Below, piece after piece: positions 8,166-17,349 of a DNA stretch of 64,000 nucleotides. Location of the stretch: NCBI GenBank assembly GCA_948467645.1, contig CAOKFD010000001.1, positions 1 to 64,000 on the forward strand, in the 5' to 3' direction. The translations under genes were made by a program, and so were the position numbers. Numbering within the stretch: the first letter of the stretch is position 1; the number at the start of each line of letters is the position of its first letter. This stretch comes from Fimadaptatus sp948467645. GTDB lineage: Bacteria; Bacillota; Clostridia; Christensenellales; Aristaeellaceae. Under the pieces are notes generated by a model, which worked only from the letters and a program-made list of their open reading frames with translations, ran no database searches and was not told the DNA's origin.

Positions 8166-9650
8166 TCAGACCACCAGCGCATACGCGCTATACATGACAT
8201 TATAGTACGCAAACAGCACAAACGTAAGCGTATACAGCACCCAGCGCCAGCCCCGGCGCGATGAAAGCAGTGCCAGCATGATATACAGCGGATACATCGC
8301 CGCGATGTACCTTATGCCCGATATCAGCCATGTGGACGAGAACGACAGCGCCACATAGCACCACGCATACGCATTGTCGCCCGCATCGCCGCGGCGCACA
8401 AACGCCAGCAGCACTAGCGGCAGCGCAAGCGCCATGACAAACTCGGGCAGGAATATGCCCATAACGCTGGACGCATTCGAGCCGGCGCGCAGATTGCCGC
8501 AAAGGTTTTCGGCGATTATGCGCACACAGTTCCACATGGAGGTAAGCTGGTTGCCCCAGTTGAGCTGCTGATAATACAAAAACGCGGTGGGCGTGCCGTA
8601 TACGATATAGTTAATGACCATGTAGGCGACATACCCTAGCAATATGCACGCGGTCAGCGCGACATATTGCCACACCTTGCGCATACGCACGCTGTGCCGC
8701 ACGCGCTCGCCCAGCGTGGCACGCGATACGACCGCGCCCACGTCCTCGCGCTCGCGCATGATTATGTCGGAGCTGGTGGGATAGCGTTCGAGGCTCCTGA
8801 GTATCTCGTAAAACACCGGCACCGCCGCGAACATGCCGAACTGGCGCGTAAATGCCGCGTATGCGCCCACTATAACCGCGGGCACAAAGTGCCGCTTGCG
8901 GGCAAGGTATACCGACAGCAGCGTAAAGAACACGAGTGCGCTTTCGGAATGCGTGGCCGAGAATACGCACGCTGCAATCGAAAAGAAGAAGAAAAAACAG
9001 CACCTGCGCGCGGCGGGTTCGGAGTACATGTCCGAAACCATAGCATAAAGCAGCACGCCGCTGCCCAGCGCCATTACGTTTGACAGTATCATGCCGCTAA
9101 GCACATAGTCGCCCACGAGGCAGTTGAGCGCGCGTATCATGACCGGATAGCCCGGCAGGAACGCAATCGTGTATTCCTGAACATAGTCGGGTATGCCATG
9201 ATTGTCAAATCCGTACCAGTACTGCGCAATGCGCGTATAGTTAACCGCGTCCCACTTATTCAAATATCCGGGCAGCGAGTCAAGGCTGAGCGGTGCCAAG
9301 CCGTTTGCGCTTATGACTATCTGAAGTATGATTAGCCACAGCGCACGCGACGCGGCGAACATCATCAGCACCCACAATGCGGCTCTGAGCGGACGACTGC
9401 CGAAAGCCATAAAGCGTATATCCTCGCGCGGTTCGTCGCGGTGAGTGCGCGCAAAATACCGCCCGCTGTAACCCTCATAAAAATAGCGCGGCAGATACCA
9501 CAAAAGCACTGCGGCCATCAGTATGGCGGCTATCCACGGGTACACCCTGCAACAAAAGTTTTCCACGCCCGCAAATGCCGGCGACTGTGCAAACGACAAA
9601 AACGCTTGCATGAAACCCGGATACTGCAATCGACCACTTCCCCTTGCCAT
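8166..9650 (-). CDS. PIG-V-like integral membrane mannosyltransferase
   Basis: Polytopic glycosyltransferase of the GT-C fold, 494 aa, about 10-12 membrane segments. The motifs WDAVNYTRIAQYWY and FLPGYPVMIRAL match the PIG-V/GPI mannosyltransferase 2 superfamily found in many Clostridia; the Asp in the first extracellular loop (KWDAVNY) is the presumed catalytic residue. It probably transfers a sugar from a polyprenyl-phosphate donor to a cell-envelope acceptor; the acceptor is unknown. No clear ribosome site precedes ATG 9650; an internal ATG at 9611 is an alternative. It ends 37 bp before mscL. Confidence 0.8.
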   Translation of the reverse strand: MARGSGRLQYPGFMQAFLSFAQSPAFAGVENFCCRVYPWIAAILMAAVLLWYLPRYFYEGYSGRYFARTHRDEPREDIRFMAFGSRPLRAALWVLMMFAASRALWLIILQIVISANGLAPLSLDSLPGYLNKWDAVNYTRIAQYWYGFDNHGIPDYVQEYTIAFLPGYPVMIRALNCLVGDYVLSGMILSNVMALGSGVLLYAMVSDMYSEPAARRCCFFFFFSIAACVFSATHSESALVFFTLLSVYLARKRHFVPAVIVGAYAAFTRQFGMFAAVPVFYEILRSLERYPTSSDIIMREREDVGAVVSRATLGERVRHSVRMRKVWQYVALTACILLGYVAYMVINYIVYGTPTAFLYYQQLNWGNQLTSMWNCVRIIAENLCGNLRAGSNASSVMGIFLPEFVMALALPLVLLAFVRRGDAGDNAYAWCYVALSFSSTWLISGIRYIAAMYPLYIMLALLSSRRGWRWVLYTLTFVLFAYYNVMYSAYALVV

Positions 9651-9663
9651 TTATGTCAAACGC

Positions 9664-11256
9664 TTAAACCGTTTGCGGTCTGCGCTCGCTTTCCCATCCG
9701 TTTACCTCTTTCAGCAGCATATACGTCACCGCTTCGCTCAGCGCGTGCAGACAAGCTTCTATTATATTAGAAGAAACGCCCACCGTCGCCCACGAATGCG
9801 TGCCGTCGGACGATTCGATATGCACGCGTACGGTCGACGCCGTGCCGCCGTTATCCAGCACGCGCACCTTAAAGTCCTTAAGATACATCTTGTTAAGGCT
9901 GGGATAGAACACCTGCAGCGCCTTGCGCAGCGCTATGTCCAGCGCGTTCACGGGGCCGTCGCCCTCGGCGGCGGTCACTTCTTCGCGGCCATCCACGGCC
10001 ACCTTGACCATGGCTACCGCACTGCGCTCGTCGTACTGCCTGTGCGTAATCACCTGAAAGTCCTTCAGGTCGAAAAAGCTCATGTCCTTGCCCAGCGATT
10101 CCAGCACCAATAGCTCCAGCGACCCCTCGGCCGCCTCATATGAATAGCCCAGCCATTCGCGCTCCTTTAGCCGCGTCACTATGTCGCGCGCCTGATCGCT
10201 GTGCAGGTCTATGTGCGGCGCGACGCGCTCCATCTGGTTTATCAGTCCCGACTTGCCCACTACCTCGCTCACCAGTTCGCGGCGCTTGTTGCCCACGGTT
10301 TCGGGCGGGATGTGTTCGTATGTAGTCGGGTTTTTATTGACCGCGTCCTGATGCATACCCGCCTTATGCGCAAACGCGGATCGACCCACGTAAGGCATTG
10401 TGCGCGGCAGCGACATGTTGGCTACCTCGGCCACGAAATTGGCCGCGCCGGTAAGCTGGCTCAGCCTGAATTCGCCCGGCTCACAGCCCAGCTTCATAAT
10501 CAGGTTAGGCACCAGCGCGCACAGATTGGCGTTGCCGCAGCGTTCTCCATAGCCGTTTATCGTGCCCTGCACCTGTATCGCGCCCGCGCTGACCGCGGCC
10601 AGCGCGTCGGCCACCGCCAGCGACGTGTCGTCGTGCGTATGAATGCCCACTATATCGCCCACTGCGGCAATTGCCTGCCGGGTGCCGCGCGCTATGTCGT
10701 CCGGCAGCGTCGCGCCGTTAGTATCGCACAGTATTATGCGGCTCGCGCCGCCCTCTTTAGCGGCCTTGATCGTCTCCAGCGAATATTCTGCATCGGCCAG
10801 CCAGCCGTCGAAGAACTGCTCCGCGTCGAAGAATACCTCAACGCCCGCGCGGGTAAGCCGCGCAATCGATTCGTATATCATGCGAAGGTTTTCATCGGGC
10901 GTTGTGCGCAGTACCTCGTGTACATGAAACGCCGAACTTTTGCCAAACAGCGACGCAAGGTGCGCGCCTGAATCGATTATCGCTTTAAGCCCCGATGAGT
11001 CCTCGGCGCGCTCGCCCACGCGGCAGGTCGCGCCGAACGCCGCGATGCGCGCGTTTTTAAGCTGCATTTTGCTGCATGCGTACTGCATCAGCTCCATGTC
11101 CTTGGGGTTGGACGCGGGGTTGCCCGCCTCGATAAAGTCAACGCCCAGTTCGTCCAGCCGACGCAGTACCTTGATCTTGTCCTCACGCGAAAACACCACG
11201 CCCTCGGCTTGAGCGCCGTCGCGCAGCGTAGTGTCAAATATTTCGATATGACGCAT
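9664..11256 (-). CDS. cimA: (R)-citramalate synthase CimA
   Basis: Condenses pyruvate and acetyl-CoA to (R)-citramalate, the threonine-independent entry into isoleucine synthesis (2-oxobutanoate route). 530 aa. The N-terminal HMGL-like TIM barrel has the metal-site motifs IFDTTLRDGAQ and GIHTHDDTSLAVA. GTINGYGERCGNANL is the second signature. The C-terminal about 150 residues (from SYEAAEGSLELLV) form the LeuA-type allosteric domain. The HTHDD motif, the length and the TLRDGAQAEG motif place it with CimA rather than LeuA (inference). It has its own promoter and an unusually long leader. No leu genes are adjacent. Confidence 0.92.
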   Translation of the reverse strand: MRHIEIFDTTLRDGAQAEGVVFSREDKIKVLRRLDELGVDFIEAGNPASNPKDMELMQYACSKMQLKNARIAAFGATCRVGERAEDSSGLKAIIDSGAHLASLFGKSSAFHVHEVLRTTPDENLRMIYESIARLTRAGVEVFFDAEQFFDGWLADAEYSLETIKAAKEGGASRIILCDTNGATLPDDIARGTRQAIAAVGDIVGIHTHDDTSLAVADALAAVSAGAIQVQGTINGYGERCGNANLCALVPNLIMKLGCEPGEFRLSQLTGAANFVAEVANMSLPRTMPYVGRSAFAHKAGMHQDAVNKNPTTYEHIPPETVGNKRRELVSEVVGKSGLINQMERVAPHIDLHSDQARDIVTRLKEREWLGYSYEAAEGSLELLVLESLGKDMSFFDLKDFQVITHRQYDERSAVAMVKVAVDGREEVTAAEGDGPVNALDIALRKALQVFYPSLNKMYLKDFKVRVLDNGGTASTVRVHIESSDGTHSWATVGVSSNIIEACLHALSEAVTYMLLKEVNGWESERRPQTV

Positions 11257-11500
11257 GACTTCTCCCTCCGCACGGCACGGCTTTCGGCGCGCAGCAGTCT
11301 GATTATCGGCGTGCCTGAGCGGTCTTAGCTAAATTAATTTGATAAACGCATTTGAGTGTCGGCCGGCTTCCCACGACGCATTGTCTTGACATCGAACAAC
11401 CAAGTCAGCTTCCATATCCGCTATTTAGTCATAATCAATTTTTAGGTATGACAAGCGCGCACGCGGATTTTATTTACTTGTAAGGCAAAATGCCGACATA
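11257..11500 (-). promoter_or_regulatory. Long structured 5' leader of cimA
   Basis: About 245 nt between the promoter and the start codon, with no convincing gene. Near its 5' end is a nested inverted repeat: ATCCGC/GCGGAT (11416-11421 with 11463-11468) enclosing GTCATA/TATGAC (11428-11433 with 11447-11452). No T-box signature, no leader peptide rich in Ile or Leu codons and no known riboswitch core were found. Possible control of isoleucine entry is an inference. Confidence 0.4.
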
Positions 11501-11507
11501 TACTAAT

Positions 11508-11536
11508 AGTATAGCCGTTTAAGTGCATCGCGTCAA
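11508..11536 (-). promoter_or_regulatory. Promoter of cimA
   Basis: Minus strand TTGACG (11531-11536), 17 bp, TATACT (11508-11513). It begins immediately before the stop codon of the upstream helicase gene (11545). Confidence 0.8.
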
Positions 11537-11544
11537 TATGTCTG

Positions 11545-13875
11545 CTAGTACATCTCGCCGTGCCAGAAGCGTTTTAGCAGATTTTGAATGTCGCCCGGCA
11601 TAGCGTCGCCCACATGCCAGTGACTTGGAAACAGCTCGCTGTACGGTTCACGAAAGAAGCGCTCGTCCATCAGCAGCGCTACGCCCGCGTCGTCCTCGGT
11701 GCGTATCACGCGCCCCGCCGCCTGAAGCACCTTGCATATGCCAGGATAGACATAGGCATAGTTGAAGCCTTCACCCAGCTTGCTGTCAAAATGCGCGCGC
11801 AGCGCTTCGCGCTCCAGACACACCTGCGGCAGACCCACGCCCACTATCGCCGCGCCCGAAAGCCGCTCGCCCGGCAGGTCAACGCCCTCCGAGAACACGC
11901 CGCCCATCGTGATGAACGCGACCATGGAGCGCGCGGGCAACGCTTTGAACTTTGCCAGAAAAGCGTCGCGCTGTGCGTCGGTCATGCCGGGACGCTGTTC
12001 GATCACATCCACGTCCGCATGGCGGCGCTTAAACTCGACCGCCGCCGCGCGCAGGTAGGCATACGACGGAAAGCACGCTATGTAGTTGCCGGTATGCGCA
12101 TCGGCCATTGCGGCGATAGCGTCCGCAATCGGCGCGAGCGACGCGGGCCGCTGAGAATAGCGCGTGGCCAGCGGCACGCGGCGTATCAGGAAGTTCTCAC
12201 TCAAAAACGGCGAGGGCAGTTCCAGCATCGCGTCGCCCGAGTCCTCCTCCAGCCCGAGCGCTGAAAAGTAGTACTTCATCGGCGTGAGCGTGGCCGAAAA
12301 CAGCACGTATGCGCGCGCCTTTGTCATGCACTTGCGTATGTGTGTTGTCGCATCCACGCAAAGCTGAGTCACGTCCACGGCGCGGTCGTGCGGCTCGTAC
12401 AGCGTGGCGAAGTTCTCGCCGTCGTACATCGCGCCCACGCGCGCAAAGTCGAGCAGTCCGAACCAGCGCTCCGCCCACTCGCCCGAGCACTCTGCCTGAA
12501 CGGATAGCGAAGGCGACGTCGCGTCGGTCAGCTCCTGACACGCCTTAATCAGCGAATCGGGGCGCTCGTTGTCAAATGACGGCTGTTCCCGGCCCGCGCC
12601 GAACGCGCGCCAGACCGTCATGAATTTGACCAGCTGCACGCACTCGTTTGAACCCGGCCCGAGCTGTGCGTTCAAATGCCGGTACAGCTTTACATAGTCG
12701 TCGAAGTTGATCGAGCACGACAGCATATCCCGCGCACGCGATTCAAGGTTGTGCGCCTCGTCTATCAGCAGGCCGAACTGCGACTTGGTGGTAAAGAAGC
12801 GCCTGAGGTAGGCGTTCGGGTCGAATACATAGTTGTAGTCGCATATGATTACGTCGGAGAATTCGCTTATGTCCAGTGACAGCTCAAACGGGCATACGCC
12901 GTGCTTTTCGGCCAGCGCGCGTATGAAGTCGTAATCGTACTCGGTCGCGTCCTGCGCGTCGTCCAGCGCGGCGCGGCGTTTGTCGAAGTAGCCCGCGCAG
13001 TACGGACAGCTTTCGGGGATACAGCGCGCGCCCGGGGTCATGCAGATCTGCTCCTTGGCGGTAATCACGCACACCCGCGCGCGCAGGCCGTTTGCCTTTA
13101 ATAGTTTAAGACAGTCCCACGCCGCGCGCCGTGTGGTGCGACGCGCGGTCAGGTACATCACCTTGCTTATATGCCCGTCGCCCAACGCCTTCAATGCCGG
13201 GAACAGTGCGCCCGCGGTCTTGCCCGTGCCGGTGGGGGCCTGAGCCAGCAGTCCGTGCCGGTCGCGCAGTGCGCGGTACGCCCTGACCGCCATCTTGCGC
13301 TGACCCGCGCGGTAGCCGCCAAACGGGAACTGCAGCTCACGTATGGACTCGTCGCGCGCATCCTGAAACCTGACCTGCGCGTCCAGCCAGTTGGCGTATG
13401 GCTCCAATAGTACACTAAAGTCGCGCTCCAAATCAGCCAGCGTGAATTCGCGCGTGAATCGGGTATGCGCGCCGCTTGAGGCCGAGTGCACGTACACCAG
13501 ATGCACGGTTGCGCGGCTCAGATTATGCTTTTTGCACGCCATCAGAGCATAGCCCTTGGCCTGTGCCCAATGCGCGGGATAGTCGTCCTGATGCACACGG
13601 CCGGGCGCGGACTTTATCTCCTCGATAAGCACGTACCCATCGCCCAGCATCAGCCCGTCCGCGCGCCCGGAGACTATCAGATCGCACGTCTTTGTGGGCA
13701 CGGTCATTTCGAGCGGGACTTCGGCCTGCATACCGCCCTCGTACAGGCTTTGCAATGCCTGATGGTTGATTATGCCCTCGCGCATACGCGCGGCGTTTGC
13801 GCCCTCGGCGCGCAGATCGCCGCTGAGCAGCGAAAACTCGGCCAATCCCCTCATGCTGATTCGCTCCGTGCGCAT
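11545..13875 (-). CDS. DinG/XPD-type ATP-dependent helicase with N-terminal PD-(D/E)XK-like domain
   Basis: Superfamily 2 helicase, 776 aa. The N-terminal about 180 residues carry a Cas4/RecB-like nuclease signature (GRADG at about 72-76, then EEIK at about 85-88). The helicase core follows: Walker A APTGTGKT (about 213-220); an iron-sulfur cluster segment with four cysteines (ICMTPGARCIPESCPYC); DEAH box LIDEAHNLESRARDM; and the C-terminal helicase domain (FSATLTP ... GGVFSEGVDLPGERL ... AAGRVIRTEDD). It would unwind 5'-3' at damaged or structured DNA. The ATG at 13875 sits 8 nt after AAGGGG; an upstream GTG is inside that site. Own promoter at 13898-13926. Confidence 0.88.
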   Translation of the reverse strand: MRTERISMRGLAEFSLLSGDLRAEGANAARMREGIINHQALQSLYEGGMQAEVPLEMTVPTKTCDLIVSGRADGLMLGDGYVLIEEIKSAPGRVHQDDYPAHWAQAKGYALMACKKHNLSRATVHLVYVHSASSGAHTRFTREFTLADLERDFSVLLEPYANWLDAQVRFQDARDESIRELQFPFGGYRAGQRKMAVRAYRALRDRHGLLAQAPTGTGKTAGALFPALKALGDGHISKVMYLTARRTTRRAAWDCLKLLKANGLRARVCVITAKEQICMTPGARCIPESCPYCAGYFDKRRAALDDAQDATEYDYDFIRALAEKHGVCPFELSLDISEFSDVIICDYNYVFDPNAYLRRFFTTKSQFGLLIDEAHNLESRARDMLSCSINFDDYVKLYRHLNAQLGPGSNECVQLVKFMTVWRAFGAGREQPSFDNERPDSLIKACQELTDATSPSLSVQAECSGEWAERWFGLLDFARVGAMYDGENFATLYEPHDRAVDVTQLCVDATTHIRKCMTKARAYVLFSATLTPMKYYFSALGLEEDSGDAMLELPSPFLSENFLIRRVPLATRYSQRPASLAPIADAIAAMADAHTGNYIACFPSYAYLRAAAVEFKRRHADVDVIEQRPGMTDAQRDAFLAKFKALPARSMVAFITMGGVFSEGVDLPGERLSGAAIVGVGLPQVCLEREALRAHFDSKLGEGFNYAYVYPGICKVLQAAGRVIRTEDDAGVALLMDERFFREPYSELFPSHWHVGDAMPGDIQNLLKRFWHGEMY

Positions 13876-13897
13876 ACCTTTCACCCCTTACCGTCTG

Positions 13898-13926
13898 ATT
13901 ATAAGCGCGCGCGCTTTTTGCGTCAA
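13898..13926 (-). promoter_or_regulatory. Promoter of the helicase gene
   Basis: Minus strand TTGACG (13921-13926), 17 bp, TATAAT (13898-13903), about 23 bp upstream of the start codon, so the leader is very short. Confidence 0.85.
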
Positions 13927-13978
13927 GCGATGGGGCATTTTGCCCGATAATTATACCTAACCTTTTGCCATATTGCGG

Positions 13979-14006
13979 TTGACAGCGCCGAATATGAATG
14001 TACAAT
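13979..14006 (+). promoter_or_regulatory. Promoter of manA
   Basis: TTGACA (13979-13984), 16 bp, TACAAT (14001-14006), followed by a GGGAGAGG ribosome site before ATG 14039. Confidence 0.75.
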
Positions 14007-14038
14007 TATATCGTACAATATTGTAGGGAGAGGTAAGC

Positions 14039-14980
14039 ATGACGGTATATCCGCTTAAAATGAAGCCATATTTTCGGCACGGCTCCGAAACGCCGTGGGG
14101 CGGCGGCAAGCTGCGCGAGTTGTTTAACAAGGACATACCCGACGACATGACCGGCGAAAGCCTGGAGATTTCGGCTCTGCCCGGCCGCGAGAGCGTGATA
14201 GTCAACGGCGAGCTGAGCGGCAAGACGCTGACCGAGGCCGCCGATGTAATGGGCGCGGAACTGCTGGGTGAGTTTAAGGAATTCCCGCTGCTGCTGAAGC
14301 TGTTGGATGCCAAGGAACGCCTGAGCGTACAGGTTCACCCGGACGACGAGTACGCTGCGCGCGTCGAGGGCAAGCGCGGCAAGACCGAGGCATGGTACAT
14401 ACTGAATGCCGACCCGGGCGCAAAGCTGGTCTTTGGCGTAAAGGCAAAGTCATCCGAGGAACTGCGCCAGATCGTCGCGTCCGGCCATATCGAGGACACG
14501 CTCAACTGGATCGACGTTAGGCCGGGCGACTGCCTGTATATACAAAGCGGCACGGTGCACGCCATCGGCGGCGGCATTGTGCTTTACGAGATTCAGCAGT
14601 CCTCCGACGTAACCTACCGCATGTGGGACTGGGGCCGTCCGCGCGAGATACATACTCAGAAGGCGCTGGACGTGACCCGCTGCGACATAGTGACGCGCCC
14701 GGTAGAGCCGCAGACGACCGAGGTAATGGGCGGCGAGCGCATATCGCTGATCGACGGCGACTTCTTCAAGCTCACGCGCCTGAACGTGATGGGACGTATG
14801 CCGGTCGAGGCCGACAGCTTTGCGCTCATCACCGCGCTGGGCGAGGGCGCGATCGAATACGACGGCGGCAGCGTGCTGGTTCATAACGGCGAAAGCGTGC
14901 TGATACCCGCGGCCATGCACGACTTTATGGTTTCAGGGCATCTGACTGTGCTCATGTCCGAGCCGGGCGGGCGCTGCTGA
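14039..14980 (+). CDS. manA: Mannose-6-phosphate isomerase, class I
   Basis: Interconverts fructose-6-phosphate and mannose-6-phosphate, linking glycolysis to mannose use and GDP-mannose synthesis. 313 aa, the short bacterial form. Zinc ligands are in the cupin motifs LSVQVHPDDEYA and the region around GTVHAIGGGIVLYEIQQSSD; the RxxDW-like segment YRMWDWGRPREIH is typical. It is the first gene of an operon whose next gene starts on its stop codon (TGATG). Supplying mannose donor precursors for the membrane mannosyltransferase upstream is possible (inference). Confidence 0.94.
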   Translation: MTVYPLKMKPYFRHGSETPWGGGKLRELFNKDIPDDMTGESLEISALPGRESVIVNGELSGKTLTEAADVMGAELLGEFKEFPLLLKLLDAKERLSVQVHPDDEYAARVEGKRGKTEAWYILNADPGAKLVFGVKAKSSEELRQIVASGHIEDTLNWIDVRPGDCLYIQSGTVHAIGGGIVLYEIQQSSDVTYRMWDWGRPREIHTQKALDVTRCDIVTRPVEPQTTEVMGGERISLIDGDFFKLTRLNVMGRMPVEADSFALITALGEGAIEYDGGSVLVHNGESVLIPAAMHDFMVSGHLTVLMSEPGGRC

Positions 14981-16398
14981 TGCGCGCGCAGGATTTCCCG
15001 ATCGAATTCAGACGCGAGATAGAAGCTTTGTTGGGCGGCGAGGCCGACGAGTTCTTCGCGGCTTACGGCAGGCCGCATTGCCGCGGGTTAAGGCTGAACG
15101 CGCGGGCGGGACTGAGCGGCGCGACTGCCTCACCCATGCTTGCGCTGGGGGGCGGCGCCGATTTCGGCGCGGCGCACGAGTTAGCAAGCGGCTTCATCGA
15201 CGCTGAAGTCGAGTGGCAGTCGGGCGCGTACCGCGTCAAGGGCGATCTGATGCCGGGCGCGTCGCTGATGCATCTGCTGGGGCTTTACTACATGCAGGAG
15301 CCGTCCGCAATGAGCGCGGGCGCGGCGCTTGACGTCAAGCCTGGTATGCGCGTGCTCGACCTGTGCGCCGCGCCGGGCGGCAAAAGTTCGCAACTGGCGG
15401 CGGCGCTTTGCGGGCGAGGGCTGCTGGTGTCCAACGAGCCAATCCCCTCGCGTGCGCAGATGCTCGCGTCCAATATCGAGCGGCAGGGCTTTTCAAACGT
15501 TGTCGTGACCAACGAATACCCGGACAGGCTGGCCGCGCGCTGGGGCGAGACGTTCGACGCGGTACTGGTGGACGCGCCCTGCTCGGGCGAAGGCATGTTC
15601 CGCCGCGACGAAGAAGCCGTGCGCCAGTGGTCGCCCGACGCGCCGCGCATGTGTCACGAGCGGCAGGCGGGCATACTGGACAGCGCGTATGAGCTTCTCC
15701 GGCCGGGCGGCGCGATGGTCTACTCCACCTGCACGTTCAACCGGCTGGAGAACGAGCAATCCGTGGCTGAGTTCATGCGGCGCCATCCCGACATGCTGGC
15801 CGAGGACTTTGCCCTTGCAGGCATAGGCGAGTCGCAGGGCGGTATGCTGCGCATATGGCCGCACCGCGTAAACGGCGAAGGGCATTTCGTATGCCGGATG
15901 CGCAAGCAGGGCGAATATACCGAAAGGCCGACCGGCAAACGCGACAAGCGCCGCCGTGCGGACAAGGGCGCGCCGGTGGACGCGGAGGGCGTACTCAAGC
16001 GTCTGAAATCGACTATCAACCTGCCCGACATACCGGGTACGCCGGTTATGTATGGGCAAAGGCTGTACATGCTGCCCGAGGGCTGTCCGGAGCTGGACGG
16101 CGTTAAGGTGGCGCGCGCGGGGTTGGAAATGTGCGAGGCCGGGCGCAGTCACGTCGAGCCCGCGTATGCGCTGGGGCGCGCGCTTGCGCCCGACAAAGGC
16201 GCGGTTGAGGTAAATACCGCCGCCGCGATAAGGCTGGTGCGCGGCGAGAGCATTGAGGCCGATGCAAAAGACGGCTGGGCGCTGATAAGCTGGCAGGGGC
16301 TGCCGGTATGCTTTGGCAAGGCGCACGGCGGAGTTATAAAGAGCCACTTTCCGAAGGGACTAAAACCGCTGGGAATTTTGACGGAGGAAGCAAGATGA
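14980..16398 (+). CDS. RsmF-like 16S rRNA (cytosine-C5)-methyltransferase
   Basis: NOL1/NOP2/Sun family enzyme that methylates C5 of a cytosine in rRNA with SAM, 472 aa. The SAM-binding motif LDLCAAPGGKSSQLA and the two catalytic-cysteine motifs DAPCSGEGMFRR and YSTCTFNRLENE are intact. The C-terminal about 130 residues match the RsmF-type PUA-like RNA-binding extension (MYGQRLYMLPEG ... CFGKAHGGVIKSHFPKGL). It overlaps manA by one base and the next gene by four, so the three are co-translated. The exact target base cannot be read from sequence. Confidence 0.92.
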   Translation: MRAQDFPIEFRREIEALLGGEADEFFAAYGRPHCRGLRLNARAGLSGATASPMLALGGGADFGAAHELASGFIDAEVEWQSGAYRVKGDLMPGASLMHLLGLYYMQEPSAMSAGAALDVKPGMRVLDLCAAPGGKSSQLAAALCGRGLLVSNEPIPSRAQMLASNIERQGFSNVVVTNEYPDRLAARWGETFDAVLVDAPCSGEGMFRRDEEAVRQWSPDAPRMCHERQAGILDSAYELLRPGGAMVYSTCTFNRLENEQSVAEFMRRHPDMLAEDFALAGIGESQGGMLRIWPHRVNGEGHFVCRMRKQGEYTERPTGKRDKRRRADKGAPVDAEGVLKRLKSTINLPDIPGTPVMYGQRLYMLPEGCPELDGVKVARAGLEMCEAGRSHVEPAYALGRALAPDKGAVEVNTAAAIRLVRGESIEADAKDGWALISWQGLPVCFGKAHGGVIKSHFPKGLKPLGILTEEAR

Positions 16399-17195
16399 AT
16401 CTGAGTATATTTCAGGCCGTAATCATGGGTCTTACGCAGGGTCTGGCCGAGTTTCTGCCGATAAGCTCGTCGGGACATCTGCTGCTGGTGCAGAAGCTGC
16501 TGGGCATTCCCTCGACCGGACTGCTGCTGGAGGTGCTGCTGCACGTGGGCACGCTGGTCGCGGTGTTCGTGGTGTACTTTAAGCTGTTCTGGAACATGCT
16601 GCGCCATCCGATACGCAGTCTGCTGCCGGAGCTGATCGTGGCCACGATACCCGCCGTTATTGCGACGCTGCTGCTGGGCGACTTTTTCGACGCGGCGTTC
16701 GAGGGCAAGTTTCTGGGCTTCTCCTTCCTGATAACGTCGGTGGTGCTGGTGCTGTCCGACGTAATATCAAAGCGCGTGGTCACGCACGACCGCCTTACGT
16801 GGAAGGACACAATAATAATGGGGCTTATGCAGGCCTTTGCGATACTGCCGGGCGTGTCGCGCTCGGGTTCTACCATCGCGGGCGGCGTATCCTCTGGCCT
16901 CAAGCGCAAAAAGGCGGCCGACTTTTCGTTTATGATGAGCGCGCCCGCGATACTGGGTTCGCTCGTCATGTCGCTAAAGGATCTGCTTACCGGCGAAAGC
17001 GTGGTGGATCCGGCGAGCATAAATTGGGCGAGCACGCTTATCGCAATGGCGGTCGCGGCGGTGTCGGGCTTCCTGGCGATAAAGTTCATGCTGAAAATCA
17101 TTCGCCGCTGCCCGATGCGCTATTTTGCGATTTACACAGGAATTCTTGGAATTTATGTGCTGCTTGACCAATACTTCCTGCATTTGCTGTTTTAA
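16395..17195 (+). CDS. uppP: Undecaprenyl-diphosphatase UppP (BacA)
   Basis: Membrane phosphatase that recycles the C55-PP lipid carrier for peptidoglycan and wall polymers; it also confers bacitracin tolerance. 266 aa, the usual length, about 8 membrane segments. Both family signatures are present: EFLPISSSGHL near residue 20 and PGVSRSGSTI near 155. ATG 16395 overlaps the rsmF stop (ATGA) and lies behind GGAGG. A longer frame upstream from 16308 belongs to the rsmF region and was not used. Confidence 0.95.
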   Translation: MNLSIFQAVIMGLTQGLAEFLPISSSGHLLLVQKLLGIPSTGLLLEVLLHVGTLVAVFVVYFKLFWNMLRHPIRSLLPELIVATIPAVIATLLLGDFFDAAFEGKFLGFSFLITSVVLVLSDVISKRVVTHDRLTWKDTIIMGLMQAFAILPGVSRSGSTIAGGVSSGLKRKKAADFSFMMSAPAILGSLVMSLKDLLTGESVVDPASINWASTLIAMAVAAVSGFLAIKFMLKIIRRCPMRYFAIYTGILGIYVLLDQYFLHLLF

Positions 17196-17220
17196 GTTTA
17201 GTGTGCGCAAGTAATCGCAC

Positions 17221-17249
17221 TTGACAGAACCACCGCGTTAATTTATACT
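17221..17249 (+). promoter_or_regulatory. Promoter of the rpmH-rnpA-yidD-yidC-jag operon
   Basis: TTGACA (17221-17226), 17 bp, TATACT (17244-17249), about 100 bp before rpmH. No DnaA-box cluster is seen in the 154-bp gap after uppP. Confidence 0.85.
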
Positions 17250-17349
17250 ATAGGAGTTGCATTGTCGGACTTTTGTGTCCGCGTGTTCCGCAGCAGGATA
17301 GCATCATACCCGATGCCGCCGATAATAACATTGAAGGAGTGTTTTTCCA

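Noticed and set aside
11257..11500. T-box in the cimA leader
   Set aside because: The conserved TGGNACCGCG T-box sequence and terminator pairing are absent.
17196..17349. Replication origin beside rpmH
   Set aside because: No dnaA gene and no cluster of DnaA boxes.
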